Below, in pieces: positions 15,796-25,175 of a stretch of DNA of 64,000 bases. Location of the stretch: NCBI GenBank assembly GCA_964543235.1, contig CAZIXE010000001.1:62001-126000 (forward strand), written 5' to 3'. Under the pieces are notes generated by a model. The model was not told where the DNA came from, did no database searches, and saw nothing but the letters and a program-made list of their open reading frames with translations. Origin of the DNA: JANMMJ01 sp964543235 (lineage in GTDB: Bacteria; Pseudomonadota; Alphaproteobacteria; Rhizobiales; Aestuariivirgaceae). The first letter of the stretch is position 1, and each line of letters opens with the position of its first letter. Made by a program: the position numbers and the translations under genes.

Positions 15796-17397
15796 ATGTC
15801 CACACGTGCTGAACTCTCGACCGGCGAGGCCCTCGTCGGCCTGCTCGAAGCCTATGGTGTCGACACCGTCTTCGGCATACCCGGCGTACACAATGTCGAA
15901 ATGTATCGTGCCCTGCCGCGCGCGCAGATCAGGCACATTCTGACCCGTCATGAACAGGGGGCGGGATTCATGGCCGACGGTTATGCCCGCGCCACCGGCA
16001 AGCCTGGCGTCTGTTTCACCATCACCGGCCCCGGCCTCACCAACATCCTGACACCCATGGGACAGGCCTGGTCGGACTCGAGCAGCATCCTTGTCATCTC
16101 TTCCGCCCTCGATATGGTCGACAGCGCCCAGGGCCGCGGCCGGCTGCACGAAATGATCGACCAGCGCGCCGCAGCGGCATCGGTGACGAGCCTGCACATG
16201 CGCGCCTACACACCCAAGGACGTGCGCGACGGGCTGGCCAGGGCCTTCACTCACTTTGCGAGCCAGCGGCCGCGGCCCGCCTATCTCGAGATCCCGCTCG
16301 ACATGCTGAAGGTGCCCGCGGGCGAGGGCTGGCACGCCCGCCCGCGACCGCAACGCGCCCTGCCCCGGGATGACCAGATTGCGGCCGCGGTGACCAAGCT
16401 CAATGCCGCCAGGCGCCCGATCATGATTCTCGGCGGCGGCGCACTCGATTGCGGTGCGGCAGCTGTCGCCATTGCCGAAAAGCTGAATGCGCCCGTCCTC
16501 ACCACCACCGCAGGCAAAGGCGCCATGCCTGAAGATCATCGCCTGTGCATGGGCTACCGGCTCGGCCGCAAGGGCGCGGCCGCCTTCATCCAGGCGGCCG
16601 ATGCCATCCTTTGTGCCGGTTCCCAGCTCTCCGAAACGGACTTCTGGCGGGATGATGTCGTGATCGAGAAGAACCTGATCAGGATCGACATCGACGCCGA
16701 TTCGCTCGCCCGGCCCCATACCGCCGAGATCAGCATCCAGGCCGATGCCAGGCCCACGCTCGAGGCCATTGCAGCGGGGCTCAGCCTCCATGCCGGAACC
16801 GGCAGGAGCGAAGTCGCCGCGAGTCCGGCCGATGATCTTCCGATGGTTGTTGCCGACGCCAACAAGCAGGTGATCCTCAAGGTGCTGGAGGTGATCCGCC
16901 AGGCGCTGCCCCGCGAGACTATCGTCTGCTCCGACATGACCCAGATTGCCTATGTCGCCAATGAGGCCTTCCCGGTCTATGAGCCGCATACATGGATCCA
17001 TCCGGTCGGCTTTGGCACGCTGGGCTTTGCCCTGCCCGCCGGTATCGGGGCGAAGTTCGGCCGGCCCGATGCGCCCGTCGCCGTCATGATCGGCGACTAC
17101 GGATTGCAGTACACGCTGAACGAACTGGGCACCGCCGTCGAACACAGGCTGCCGGTGGTCATCCTCGTCTGGAACAATGACAGCCTCGGCGCCATCCACG
17201 ACAACATGGTGCAGTTCGGCATTCAGCCCAACGCCGTGAAACTGAGGAATCCCGATTTTCAGATGCTCGCCAGGGCTTACGGCTGCAATGCCGAGAAACC
17301 CGCTTCGCTGAAGGCGCTTGCAGCAGCCATCAAGACGGCGCTCAAGGCTGACGGCCCGACCCTGATCGAGATGACACCGCGGATGGTGCATGGATAA
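15796..17397 (+). CDS. aruI: Thiamine-diphosphate enzyme, 5-guanidino-2-oxopentanoate decarboxylase-like (AruI)
   Basis: The protein has 533 residues with the three ThDP-enzyme domains: the N-terminal PYR domain has VFGIPGVHN and catalytic E53 (LTRHEQGAGFMADGYARATG), the middle domain has PIMILGGGAL, and the PP domain has WIHPVGFGTLGFALPAGIGA. The wording follows Pseudomonas AruI, which decarboxylates 2-oxoarginine to 4-guanidinobutyraldehyde in the arginine transaminase route. The magnesium/ThDP motif reads G433-D434-Y435 where GDG is usual; the NN end (460-461) is present. It directly follows dppF. A general acetolactate-synthase-like enzyme is the alternative. Confidence 0.78.
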   Translation: MSTRAELSTGEALVGLLEAYGVDTVFGIPGVHNVEMYRALPRAQIRHILTRHEQGAGFMADGYARATGKPGVCFTITGPGLTNILTPMGQAWSDSSSILVISSALDMVDSAQGRGRLHEMIDQRAAAASVTSLHMRAYTPKDVRDGLARAFTHFASQRPRPAYLEIPLDMLKVPAGEGWHARPRPQRALPRDDQIAAAVTKLNAARRPIMILGGGALDCGAAAVAIAEKLNAPVLTTTAGKGAMPEDHRLCMGYRLGRKGAAAFIQAADAILCAGSQLSETDFWRDDVVIEKNLIRIDIDADSLARPHTAEISIQADARPTLEAIAAGLSLHAGTGRSEVAASPADDLPMVVADANKQVILKVLEVIRQALPRETIVCSDMTQIAYVANEAFPVYEPHTWIHPVGFGTLGFALPAGIGAKFGRPDAPVAVMIGDYGLQYTLNELGTAVEHRLPVVILVWNNDSLGAIHDNMVQFGIQPNAVKLRNPDFQMLARAYGCNAEKPASLKALAAAIKTALKADGPTLIEMTPRMVHG

Positions 17398-18064
17398 GGC
17401 CGTCATCTTCGATGTCGATGGCGTGCTTCTCGATCTCACGCCTCCGGAGGAGGACGCCTTCTTCCATCCCTTCGCGGAGCTGTACGGCCTGACCGGCCTG
17501 TCGCGCGACTGGGACAGCTACCGCATCCGCAACGATTGCGACATCATCGCCGAGATCCTGACGAACCATCTTGGCCGTCCGCCGGATGCCGGCGAAATCG
17601 CCCGGCTGGTCACGAGCTATGTCAGCCACCTGGAAGCGGGTTTTGCCAGCAACCGCCTTGCCGCGGTTGCGATCACTGGCGCATCCGCATTGCTCGATGA
17701 GCTGCGCAGCGCCGGCTATGCAACCGGCATCGCAACCTCGAACCTGATCGCCGCTGCGAGGATCAGACTCACGGCAACCGGACTCTGGAATCGCGTGAGC
17801 GCCTTTCCCTTCGGAGCCGAGCCTGGCGGACCCAAGCGCGACATCCTGGCCCGCGCCATTGCCGCGACGGGCCTGCCTGCGGACCGCATCGTCTATGTCG
17901 GCGACAATCTGAACGATGTCGACGCCGGGCTTGCCAACGGCGTGCATTTTGTCGGCTTTTCGGTCTCGGGGGAGAAACGGGTCCGCCTTCGCATGGCCGG
18001 TGCACACCATACCGCTGGCAGCCATGCCGAGACGTTGCGGCTCATCCGCATGCTGACAGGTTGA
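17390..18064 (+). CDS. HAD superfamily phosphatase
   Basis: The 224-residue haloacid-dehalogenase hydrolase has motif I FDVDGVLLD near the N terminus (nucleophile D then general acid D), a helical cap, motif II around ITGASA and IATSN, a lysine region (GPKRDILARA) and motif III (YVGDNLNDVDAG). It is a phosphoglycolate-phosphatase-like enzyme of unknown substrate. It overlaps the AruI-like gene by 8 bp and is the last gene of the dpp-aruI transcription unit. Confidence 0.85.
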   Translation: MDKAVIFDVDGVLLDLTPPEEDAFFHPFAELYGLTGLSRDWDSYRIRNDCDIIAEILTNHLGRPPDAGEIARLVTSYVSHLEAGFASNRLAAVAITGASALLDELRSAGYATGIATSNLIAAARIRLTATGLWNRVSAFPFGAEPGGPKRDILARAIAATGLPADRIVYVGDNLNDVDAGLANGVHFVGFSVSGEKRVRLRMAGAHHTAGSHAETLRLIRMLTG

Positions 18065-18167
18065 TGCCGGCAGCCCGCAACCGGCTCCAGACGGCGCGGC
18101 GGGATTTTGCCCTTGGATGTTCGCCACGGCCTCTGACATATTTCCGGGGCCACGCTGCAGACCGGGC

Positions 18168-18196
18168 TTGACAGCAAGAAAATGATTTCCTAGACT
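18168..18196 (+). promoter_or_regulatory. Sigma-70-type promoter for the LPLT/aconitase X unit
   Basis: TTGACA at 18168-18173 is a perfect -35 box, followed by a 17-bp spacer and TAGACT at 18191-18196 as the -10 box. Transcription should begin near 18203, only 2-4 bases before the ATG at 18206, so mRNA from this promoter would be leaderless or nearly so. A weak AGGA sits between the -10 box and the ATG. Confidence 0.6.
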
Positions 18197-18205
18197 AGGA
18201 ATACG

Positions 18206-21200
18206 ATGAGTGCGCCGAATCAATTCTCGCTCCTGAAAACCCGGCGCTTCCTCCCGCTCTTTGTCACACAGGCCATCGGCGCCTTCAACGACAATGGCCT
18301 CCGGAATGCCATCACCATCCTGATCACCTTCGAACTGGCCGTCTATCAGGGCTGGGACGCCACCACCTTCGTGCAGGCGGCGACTGCCGTCTTCATCCTG
18401 CCCTATTTCCTGTTCTCGGCCCTGGCCGGCCAGCTCGCCGACAAGTTCGACAAGTCCGCGCTCGCCCGCCGCATCAAGCTCCTCGAAATCGCCGCCATGA
18501 TCTTTGGCGTCGTAAGCCTCTGGCTCGACAACCCCTATCTCTTCCTCATGGTGCTGTTCTTTGCCGGCACGCTCGCCGCCTTCTTCGGCCCCATCAAATA
18601 CGGCATCCTCCCGCAGCATCTCAATCGCGATGAACTCATCGGCGGCAATGCCATGATCGAGATGGGCACTTTCGTGACCATCCTGCTCGGCACCATGTTC
18701 GGCGGCTTCCTTGTCCGTGACGACCTCGGCCGCTTCGTCCTGGCCGGCACCATCGTCGCCCTGTCGGTCATCGCCTATCTTGCCGCCCTGCGCATGCCGC
18801 CCGCCGCAGCCGTGGCACCCGACCACCGCCTGAGTTGGAACATCCCGCAGCAGACCCTGCGGATTCTGGGCCATGCCCGCGAACGCATCGACGTGTTCTG
18901 GGCGGTGATCGGCGCCTCCTGGTTCTGGTTCCTGGGGACTGTGCTGCTGGTCCAGTTTCCGGTGTTCACCAAGGATGTCCTGCTCGCCAACGACATCGTC
19001 GCCAACATCTTCATCGCCCTGTTCACCATCGGCATCGGCGCCGGCTCGCTGCTCACCAACCTGCTGCTGAAAGGCGAGGTTTCGGCCAAATATGTGCCCG
19101 TGGCCGCGATCATGATGACGGTGTTCCTCATCGATCTCTACTTCGCCGCCGGTTCCGCAAATGCCCGCCTGGCCGGATCGAGCCTCAACGGCCCCGCCAT
19201 CTTCTTCGCTGACTGGTCGGGCTGGCGCGTGGCCGTCGACCTGTTCCTGACGGCCTTCTTCGGCGGCCTCTATGCCGTGCCTCTCAATGCCATCATGCAG
19301 CACCGGGCCGCGCCGCCGCGCCGCGCCCGCGTCATCGCCGCCAACAACATCATCAACGCCATCTTCATGATCGCCGCGACGGTGATCTCGGTGATCATGT
19401 TGCAGTTCGTCACCGCGCGCACCCTCTTTCTGGGCGTCGGCCTCGCCAACATGGTGGCCGCCGCCCTGGTCTGCCGCCTCTTGCCGCAGGAACTGGTGGC
19501 CTATCTGTCACGCCGCCTGTTCCGCCTGCTCTTTCGCGTTGAAGTCAGGGGCCTCGACCATTTTTATGCGGCGGGCCGCAAGGCCGTCATCATTGCCAAC
19601 CACACCTCGCTGCTCGACGGGCCGCTGCTGTCCGCCTTCCTGCCGGAGCGCTGCAGCTTTGCCATCAACACCCACGTGGCGAAGCGCTGGTGGGTGAACC
19701 CCGCCTTCCAGCTCTTCGACCTGCTGCCGATCGATCCCACCAATCCGCTGGCGCTGCGCACCCTTGTGAATGTGCTGAAGAAGGGCCGCAAGGTCGTGAT
19801 CTTTCCGGAGGGTCGCCTGACCGTGACCGGCGCGCTGATGAAGGTCTATGAGGGGCCGGGCGCCATCGCCCACATGGCGGGCGCCAGGCTTCTCCCGGTC
19901 AGGATCGATGGCGCGCAGTATTCGCAGTTTTCCCTCATGCGCGGCAAGCTGCGCCTCAGATGGTTCCCGAAAGTGACCCTGACCTTCCTGCCGCCCGTCG
20001 ACTTCAAGGCGGCCGGCGGACTCAAAGGTGCCGAGTTGCGTGATCATCTCGCCGACCGGCTCTACGATGTGATGACCGGCATGATCTTCCGCACCAGCCC
20101 GATCGACCGGACACTGATGCAGGCGCTGCTCGACGCCCGCGCCACCCATGGCGGCATGCACGTGATTGTCGAGGACATCCAGCGCAATCCGCTGACCTAC
20201 AACCGCGTGCTGATGGGCAGTTTCATTCTGGGCCGCAAGATCGCGCGGGCAACGCCGAACCAGAAATATGTCGGCGTGTTGCTGCCCAATGCCGCGGGCT
20301 GCCTGTTGACAGCCCTCGGTCTGCATGCCTTCGGCCGCGTGCCGGCCATGCTCAACTATTCGACCGGCGCTATCAACATGGCGGCCGCCTGCACTGCCGC
20401 GGAAGTGCGCACCATCGTGACGTCCCGCCGTTTCATCGAGGCGGGCAATCTCCAGGGCGACCTTGACGTGCTGGCCCGGCAGGCCAGGATCGTCTATCTC
20501 GAAGACATCCGCGCGACGGTGGCAACGGCCGACAAGATCTATGCGCTGTTCTGCCGGTTCCTGCCGGGTGCGGCCTTGCGCAACGCCGGCCACGTCAATA
20601 ATCCCGACGCGCCGGCCGTTGTGCTGTTCACGTCGGGTTCGGAGGGCGTGCCCAAGGGTGTCGTCCTCTCCCATCGCAACCTCCACGCCAACCGCTTCCA
20701 GGCTGCCGCCCGCATCGACTTCACCGCACAGGATATCGTCTTCAATGCGCTTCCCATGTTTCACGCTTTCGGCCTGACTGCCGGCACGTTGCTGCCGGTC
20801 TTCGCCGGCGTGCGCACCTTCCTCTATCCCTCGCCGCTTCACTACAAGGTGGTGCCCGAACTCTGTTACGACACCAATGCCACGGTTCTGTTCGGTACCG
20901 ATACCTTCCTCATGGGCTATGCCCGCAATGCGCACCCTTACGACTTCTTCAATGTCCGCTACGTCGTGGCCGGTGCCGAGCGGGTCAAGCCCGAGACCCG
21001 GGAGATCTGGATGGAACGCTTCGGCCTGCGCATTCTCGAGGGCTATGGCGCCACCGAATGCGCGCCGGTTCTGGCCGTCAATACGCCGATGCATTTCCGC
21101 ACCGGCACGGTCGGCAGGCTCCTCGATGACATCGAGTACCGGCTCGAGCCGGTCGAGGGCATCGACGAGGGCGGACGGCTCTTCGTCAAGGGTCCCAATA

Positions 21201-21640
21201 TCATGCTGGGCTATCTGCGCGCCGACACGCCGGGCGAGATCGAGCCGCCTCCCGGCGGCTGGTACGATACCGGTGACATCGTCAAGATCGACGCCAAGGG
21301 CTTCGTCACCATCCTGGGCCGGGCCAAGCGTTTCTCGAAGGTGGCGGGAGAGATGATCTCCCTCACCGCGGTCGAATCCAGGGTCCAGGCCGCGTTCCCG
21401 GACGGCCGGCACGCCGTCGTTGCCATTCCTGACCCGAAGAAGGGCGAGCAGCTCGTTCTCTTCACCACCGAAAACGGCCTTGACCGCAAGAAGCTGACCG
21501 AAGGCATGAAGAAGCAGAGCGCCGGCGAATTGCTGATCCCCCGCCATGTCATCAACCTGCCGGAACTGCCGGTCCTGGGCTCGGGCAAGACCGACTATGT
21601 CAGCCTCGACCGCCTGGCCCGCGAATCCGTCAAGCCATGA
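18206..21640 (+). CDS. Lysophospholipid transporter / acyltransferase / acyl-ACP synthetase fusion (LplT-Aas)
   Basis: The 1144-residue protein has three domains. Residues 1-420 form an MFS-type lysophospholipid transporter (KTRRFLPLFVTQAIGAFNDN and about twelve hydrophobic helices). Residues 430-620 are a PlsC-type acyltransferase with NHTSLLD (HX4D) and FPEGRLTVTG. The rest is an AMP-forming acyl-ACP synthetase with FTSGSEGVPKGVVLSH, YGATECAPV and YDTGDIVKID. In enterobacteria LplT and Aas are separate proteins that flip and re-acylate lysophosphatidylethanolamine; here they are fused, as in many Alphaproteobacteria. The family start MSxxNQFxLLKTRR supports ATG 18206. It overlaps the aconitase X large subunit by 4 bp. 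Confidence 0.93.
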   Translation: MSAPNQFSLLKTRRFLPLFVTQAIGAFNDNGLRNAITILITFELAVYQGWDATTFVQAATAVFILPYFLFSALAGQLADKFDKSALARRIKLLEIAAMIFGVVSLWLDNPYLFLMVLFFAGTLAAFFGPIKYGILPQHLNRDELIGGNAMIEMGTFVTILLGTMFGGFLVRDDLGRFVLAGTIVALSVIAYLAALRMPPAAAVAPDHRLSWNIPQQTLRILGHARERIDVFWAVIGASWFWFLGTVLLVQFPVFTKDVLLANDIVANIFIALFTIGIGAGSLLTNLLLKGEVSAKYVPVAAIMMTVFLIDLYFAAGSANARLAGSSLNGPAIFFADWSGWRVAVDLFLTAFFGGLYAVPLNAIMQHRAAPPRRARVIAANNIINAIFMIAATVISVIMLQFVTARTLFLGVGLANMVAAALVCRLLPQELVAYLSRRLFRLLFRVEVRGLDHFYAAGRKAVIIANHTSLLDGPLLSAFLPERCSFAINTHVAKRWWVNPAFQLFDLLPIDPTNPLALRTLVNVLKKGRKVVIFPEGRLTVTGALMKVYEGPGAIAHMAGARLLPVRIDGAQYSQFSLMRGKLRLRWFPKVTLTFLPPVDFKAAGGLKGAELRDHLADRLYDVMTGMIFRTSPIDRTLMQALLDARATHGGMHVIVEDIQRNPLTYNRVLMGSFILGRKIARATPNQKYVGVLLPNAAGCLLTALGLHAFGRVPAMLNYSTGAINMAAACTAAEVRTIVTSRRFIEAGNLQGDLDVLARQARIVYLEDIRATVATADKIYALFCRFLPGAALRNAGHVNNPDAPAVVLFTSGSEGVPKGVVLSHRNLHANRFQAAARIDFTAQDIVFNALPMFHAFGLTAGTLLPVFAGVRTFLYPSPLHYKVVPELCYDTNATVLFGTDTFLMGYARNAHPYDFFNVRYVVAGAERVKPETREIWMERFGLRILEGYGATECAPVLAVNTPMHFRTGTVGRLLDDIEYRLEPVEGIDEGGRLFVKGPNIMLGYLRADTPGEIEPPPGGWYDTGDIVKIDAKGFVTILGRAKRFSKVAGEMISLTAVESRVQAAFPDGRHAVVAIPDPKKGEQLVLFTTENGLDRKKLTEGMKKQSAGELLIPRHVINLPELPVLGSGKTDYVSLDRLARESVKP

Positions 21641-22905
21641 TCGACCTTGACGGCCACGACCGGGCCCTGCTTGCCGGCGCGGCCGGCCCGGCCATGAAAC
21701 TGGCGATCGAACTGGTCCTGCGCGCTGCCGCCATCATGCGCGCGCCATCGCTGGTACCGGTGACCTTCGCGCATATTGACGCGTGCTTCTATGCAGGCCA
21801 GGCCCATGTCGATTTCGCCCGCTATCTCCTGCAGCACCGCGCCCGTCTGGCCGTTCCCACCTGGACCAACAACGGCGTCGTCAGTCTCGCCAATCCCGAG
21901 ATCAAGCCGGTCGAGGCCGACCGCGAGATGGTCGAAGGTGCGCGCGAACTCATGCATCTCTACGAGGCCCTGGGCTGCCGCCCGGTCTGGACCTGCGCGC
22001 CCTATCAGCTTCCGGGCCGGCCGAAGCTGGGCGATCACATCGTGGCCGGCGAGTCCAATGCCGTCACCTTCTACAATTCGGTGATCGGCGCCCGCACCAA
22101 CAAGTACGGCGACTATCTCGATGTCGCCTGCGCCCTGGTGGGCAAGGCGCCCTTTGCCGGCCTGCACACCGACGCAGGCCGCCGCGCCGGGTTGCTGTTC
22201 GACACCTCGGCTGTCGGCAGCCGGCTGAAACGGGAGGATATCTTCTACCATCTGCTGGGTTATCACGTGGGGCGCGTGTCCGGCCGTCGCGTGCCGGTGA
22301 TCGCAGGTCTGCCCGGCGACACCGGCGAAGACCGCCAGAAGGCGCTGAGTGCGGCCGCGGCGGCGGCCGGCGGCGTTGAGCTCTGGCATGGCGCCGGCCT
22401 GACACCCGAGGCGCCTGCCCTGGAGGCCGTGTTCTCGGTTGGCGAGCGTCATGCCGTCACCATGGCGGATCTGGCTGCCGCGCGCCGCGAGCTGACCACG
22501 GGACGCGACGGGCCGATTGCCATGGTGGCGCTCGGAACGCCGCATTTCTCCCTTTCCGAATTCGCCGTCCTCGTGCCGCTCATCGCCGGGCGCAAGGTGA
22601 AGCCGGGCCTCGCCTTCTATGTCTCGACCAGCCGCTTCATCCGCGATCTTGCAGCGGCGAAGGGCTGGATTGCCGAGCTTGAGCGGGCGGGTGTCACCAT
22701 CGTTGTCGATGTCTGCACCTACTACGCCCCGGCGGTGCGTGGAGCCACGGGACGGGTCATGACCAATGCCGCCAAGTGGGCCTATTACGCGCCGGGGATG
22801 CTGGGCGTCGAAGTCTGTTTCGGCAGCCTCAGGGAATGTGTTGAGAGTGCCGTGCGCGGTGAAGTGTGGCGCGACCCGGATCTGTGGCAGGGGCTTGCTG
22901 CATGA
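21637..22905 (+). CDS. Aconitase X, large catalytic subunit (cis-3-hydroxy-L-proline dehydratase-like)
   Basis: The 422-residue protein corresponds to the DUF521/AcnX catalytic domain, with VTFAHIDACFYAG, VPTWTNNGVVSL, WTCAPYQLPGRPKLGDHI, the serine-asparagine segment AGESNAVTFYNSVIGART and VVDVCTYYAP near the end. Cysteines in these segments are plausible Fe-S ligands. Known AcnX enzymes dehydrate cis-3-hydroxy-L-proline in bacteria or mevalonate 5-phosphate in archaea; this one is not assigned. It starts within the stop of the lipid gene (ATGA) and overlaps the small subunit by 4 bp, so it is part of the same operon. Confidence 0.85.
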   Translation: MIDLDGHDRALLAGAAGPAMKLAIELVLRAAAIMRAPSLVPVTFAHIDACFYAGQAHVDFARYLLQHRARLAVPTWTNNGVVSLANPEIKPVEADREMVEGARELMHLYEALGCRPVWTCAPYQLPGRPKLGDHIVAGESNAVTFYNSVIGARTNKYGDYLDVACALVGKAPFAGLHTDAGRRAGLLFDTSAVGSRLKREDIFYHLLGYHVGRVSGRRVPVIAGLPGDTGEDRQKALSAAAAAAGGVELWHGAGLTPEAPALEAVFSVGERHAVTMADLAAARRELTTGRDGPIAMVALGTPHFSLSEFAVLVPLIAGRKVKPGLAFYVSTSRFIRDLAAAKGWIAELERAGVTIVVDVCTYYAPAVRGATGRVMTNAAKWAYYAPGMLGVEVCFGSLRECVESAVRGEVWRDPDLWQGLAA

Positions 22906-23309
22906 TCCGGGGCGAAGTGCTTCACGGCGGATCGGCAAGCGGCCTGGCCCTCGTCCTTGCCGAACCGTTGAGTTTCTGGGGCGCCTTCGATCCCCGTACG
23001 GGCCTCATCGTTGATGTGCATCATCCGCAATGCGGGCAGCGGTTGACGGGCCACATCCTGCTGCTGCCCGAGACGCGAGGATCCGGCGGCACGCCCGGCG
23101 GCATGGCTGAGGCCATCCGGCGCGGCACCGGACCGGCCGGCATCATTCTGATCAGGCCGGACATCAATCTCGCGATTGGCGCTGCCGTGGCCGCCGCGCT
23201 TTATGGCAAGGCCTGCCCCATCATCGCCGTTTCGGAAGCGGAGTATGACGCACTGTCGCGTCAGGCCCGGCTGGCCATCGGCGAAGACGGGACGATAACC
23301 CCCGGCTGA
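22902..23309 (+). CDS. Aconitase X, small swivel-domain subunit
   Basis: The 135-residue DUF126/AcnX swivel subunit has GGSASGLALVLAEPLSFWGAFD at the start (the usual opening with an early Glu-Pro), HPQCGQRLTGHILLLPETRG, then the conserved glycine-serine turn RGSGGTPGGMAEAI, which carries the active-site serine in the family. It ends with CPIIAVSEAEYDAL. It is translated from ATG 22902, overlapping the large subunit. Its stop is immediately next to the stop of the convergent opgH gene. Confidence 0.85.
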   Translation: MIRGEVLHGGSASGLALVLAEPLSFWGAFDPRTGLIVDVHHPQCGQRLTGHILLLPETRGSGGTPGGMAEAIRRGTGPAGIILIRPDINLAIGAAVAAALYGKACPIIAVSEAEYDALSRQARLAIGEDGTITPG

Positions 23310-25175
23310 CTATTCGGCGGCCTGCAGTCGGCCTTCCTCGACCACGCTGGACTCGGTGCCCGGCGCCGGCTCTTCCGGAATCCGGAACACATTGGCCCGC
23401 CACAGCCAGCGGCCAAGCTCCGGGCGCGCCGTGCCCCATGACACCGCTGGCGACAGGATCAGCCCCGCCAGGATCGGCAGCAGCCACAGGAACATGTCGG
23501 GTGAGATCATCAGTGCCAGCGTGCCGAACATCAGGCCCACCATGACGTGCATTCCGTGGCGAGCCGCAAGGAACGCAAATGGCAGCGCCTTCTCGCTCCG
23601 GTTCTGGGCCTGCCAGCCGGTATCGCGGCCCAGGAAGATGTCGAGTACGAAGCGTGTCTGGATCAGCATCATGACGGGCGACAGCAGCATCGACAGGATG
23701 ATCTCCGCTGCGGCACTCTTGAGGAGACCCGGCGTTCCGCCGCAGCCGAGCCGCAACTCGCGGCTGCTGAGCGCATGTGCCAGCCCGAGCAGCTTCGGCA
23801 GGTAGAGCACAACGATGGTCAGACCGAGCAGCCTGAGGGCCCGTTCCGGATCGAATACCGGCCAGGCCGGGAACAGCGAGAAGCTGTCGGGGAAATAGTT
23901 GGGCTCTGTGTAGCGCGCGATGGTTGCCAGAGTGAGACCGGCCACCAGCAATATGAGCCAGAGGGGCGAGGCGAGATAGGACATGATGCCCTGGGCAAGG
24001 TGGATGCGGCTTGCCCAATGCAACCCGCGCGCCCCGATGATCTTCATGTGTTGCAGATTGCCCTGGGCCCAGCGCCGGTCCCGTGCCGCGAGATCGATGA
24101 GCGAGGGCGGCGTCTGCTCATTAGAGCCGCCGAGCCGTGGCAGCATGTAGACGGCATAGCCCGCCCGCCGGATCAGCGCCGCCTCCACGAAGTCATGACT
24201 CAGGATATGGCCGCCGAAGGGCTTGCGGCCACGGAGTTCCGGAAGTCCTGCCGCAGCCGCAAAGGCGTGCGTGCGAATGATCGCATTGTGGCCCCAGTAA
24301 TTGCCGTCGCGTCCGTGCCAGCTGCTGAGGCCCATGGCGACCACCGGACCATAGACCCGCCCGGCAAACTGCATCATGCGGGCAAATGGCGTCCAGCGGT
24401 TATGCAGCAGCGGCAAGGTCTGGATGATTCCGGCCTGCGGGTCGGCCGCCATTGCCCGCGCCAGCGTGACGAGCGTGTTGGCCTCCATCCGGCTGTCGGC
24501 ATCGAGCACGATCATATGGGCGTAGGCCCCGCCCCAGCGCCGCACGAAGTCGGCGATGTTGCCGGCCTTCTTGTGATGATTGTCGCTGCGCCGCCGGTAG
24601 TAGACGGCGACCATCGTGCCAACCTCGCCGCGCAGCCGGTGGAACAGCCGTTCTTCGCGCCGGGCGATCAGCTCGTCGCGGGAATCGCTCAGCACGAAGA
24701 TGTCGAAGGCATGCGAAGCCCCGCAGCGGATCAGGTCGTTTGCCATCACCCGCAGCGTCGCGAAGACGGCCTCCGGGTCCTCATTGTAGACCGGCATGAG
24801 CAGCGCCGTCTTGCCCGCCCCGTCGAGCGGCGCCAGCGGCGGTGATTCGTTCCTGCCGGACAGCAGCATCACAAATCCGGCGCAGGCGCTGACGCATGCA
24901 AAGGCGATCCATGCAAAGGTGAGTGCGAAGACCACGGCGAAGACGATCTGCAGCCAGGTCACATTGACCGGGCTGATGACCTGGTACATTTCGTAGGTGC
25001 CAAGGGCAGTGAGTGCCGCCGCGCCCGCGAACACGAGACAGCGCGCCACGACCACCGGACGCGGGCAGCGGATTCGCGCTGCCCCGCCCTCGTATCGCCA
25101 CAGATCCTGTTGCGGCATCGGAAGTTCGGCGGCGGGGGGAACTGGGCCTAGCTTCTGGTCCAACGGTACAGCCAC
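23310..25175 (-). CDS. opgH: Glucans biosynthesis glucosyltransferase OpgH (MdoH)
   Basis: The 621-residue inner-membrane GT2 glycosyltransferase has two N-terminal helices, a cytoplasmic catalytic domain with MPVYNEDPEAVF, the UDP-binding LDADSRM, LSHDFVEAAL and RDRRWAQGNLQH (QxxRW-type site as RRWAQGN), then about five to six C-terminal helices. OpgH polymerises linear beta-1,2-glucan backbones of osmoregulated periplasmic glucans. It is shorter than the E. coli protein, as is usual outside enterobacteria. It overlaps opgG by 28 bp and is cotranscribed with it. Confidence 0.93.
   Translation of the reverse strand: MAVPLDQKLGPVPPAAELPMPQQDLWRYEGGAARIRCPRPVVVARCLVFAGAAALTALGTYEMYQVISPVNVTWLQIVFAVVFALTFAWIAFACVSACAGFVMLLSGRNESPPLAPLDGAGKTALLMPVYNEDPEAVFATLRVMANDLIRCGASHAFDIFVLSDSRDELIARREERLFHRLRGEVGTMVAVYYRRRSDNHHKKAGNIADFVRRWGGAYAHMIVLDADSRMEANTLVTLARAMAADPQAGIIQTLPLLHNRWTPFARMMQFAGRVYGPVVAMGLSSWHGRDGNYWGHNAIIRTHAFAAAAGLPELRGRKPFGGHILSHDFVEAALIRRAGYAVYMLPRLGGSNEQTPPSLIDLAARDRRWAQGNLQHMKIIGARGLHWASRIHLAQGIMSYLASPLWLILLVAGLTLATIARYTEPNYFPDSFSLFPAWPVFDPERALRLLGLTIVVLYLPKLLGLAHALSSRELRLGCGGTPGLLKSAAAEIILSMLLSPVMMLIQTRFVLDIFLGRDTGWQAQNRSEKALPFAFLAARHGMHVMVGLMFGTLALMISPDMFLWLLPILAGLILSPAVSWGTARPELGRWLWRANVFRIPEEPAPGTESSVVEEGRLQAAE

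Noticed and set aside
19508..21547. 679-codon antisense frame over LplT-Aas
   Set aside because: No motif or ribosome site; its composition is that of a complement of a high-GC coding frame.
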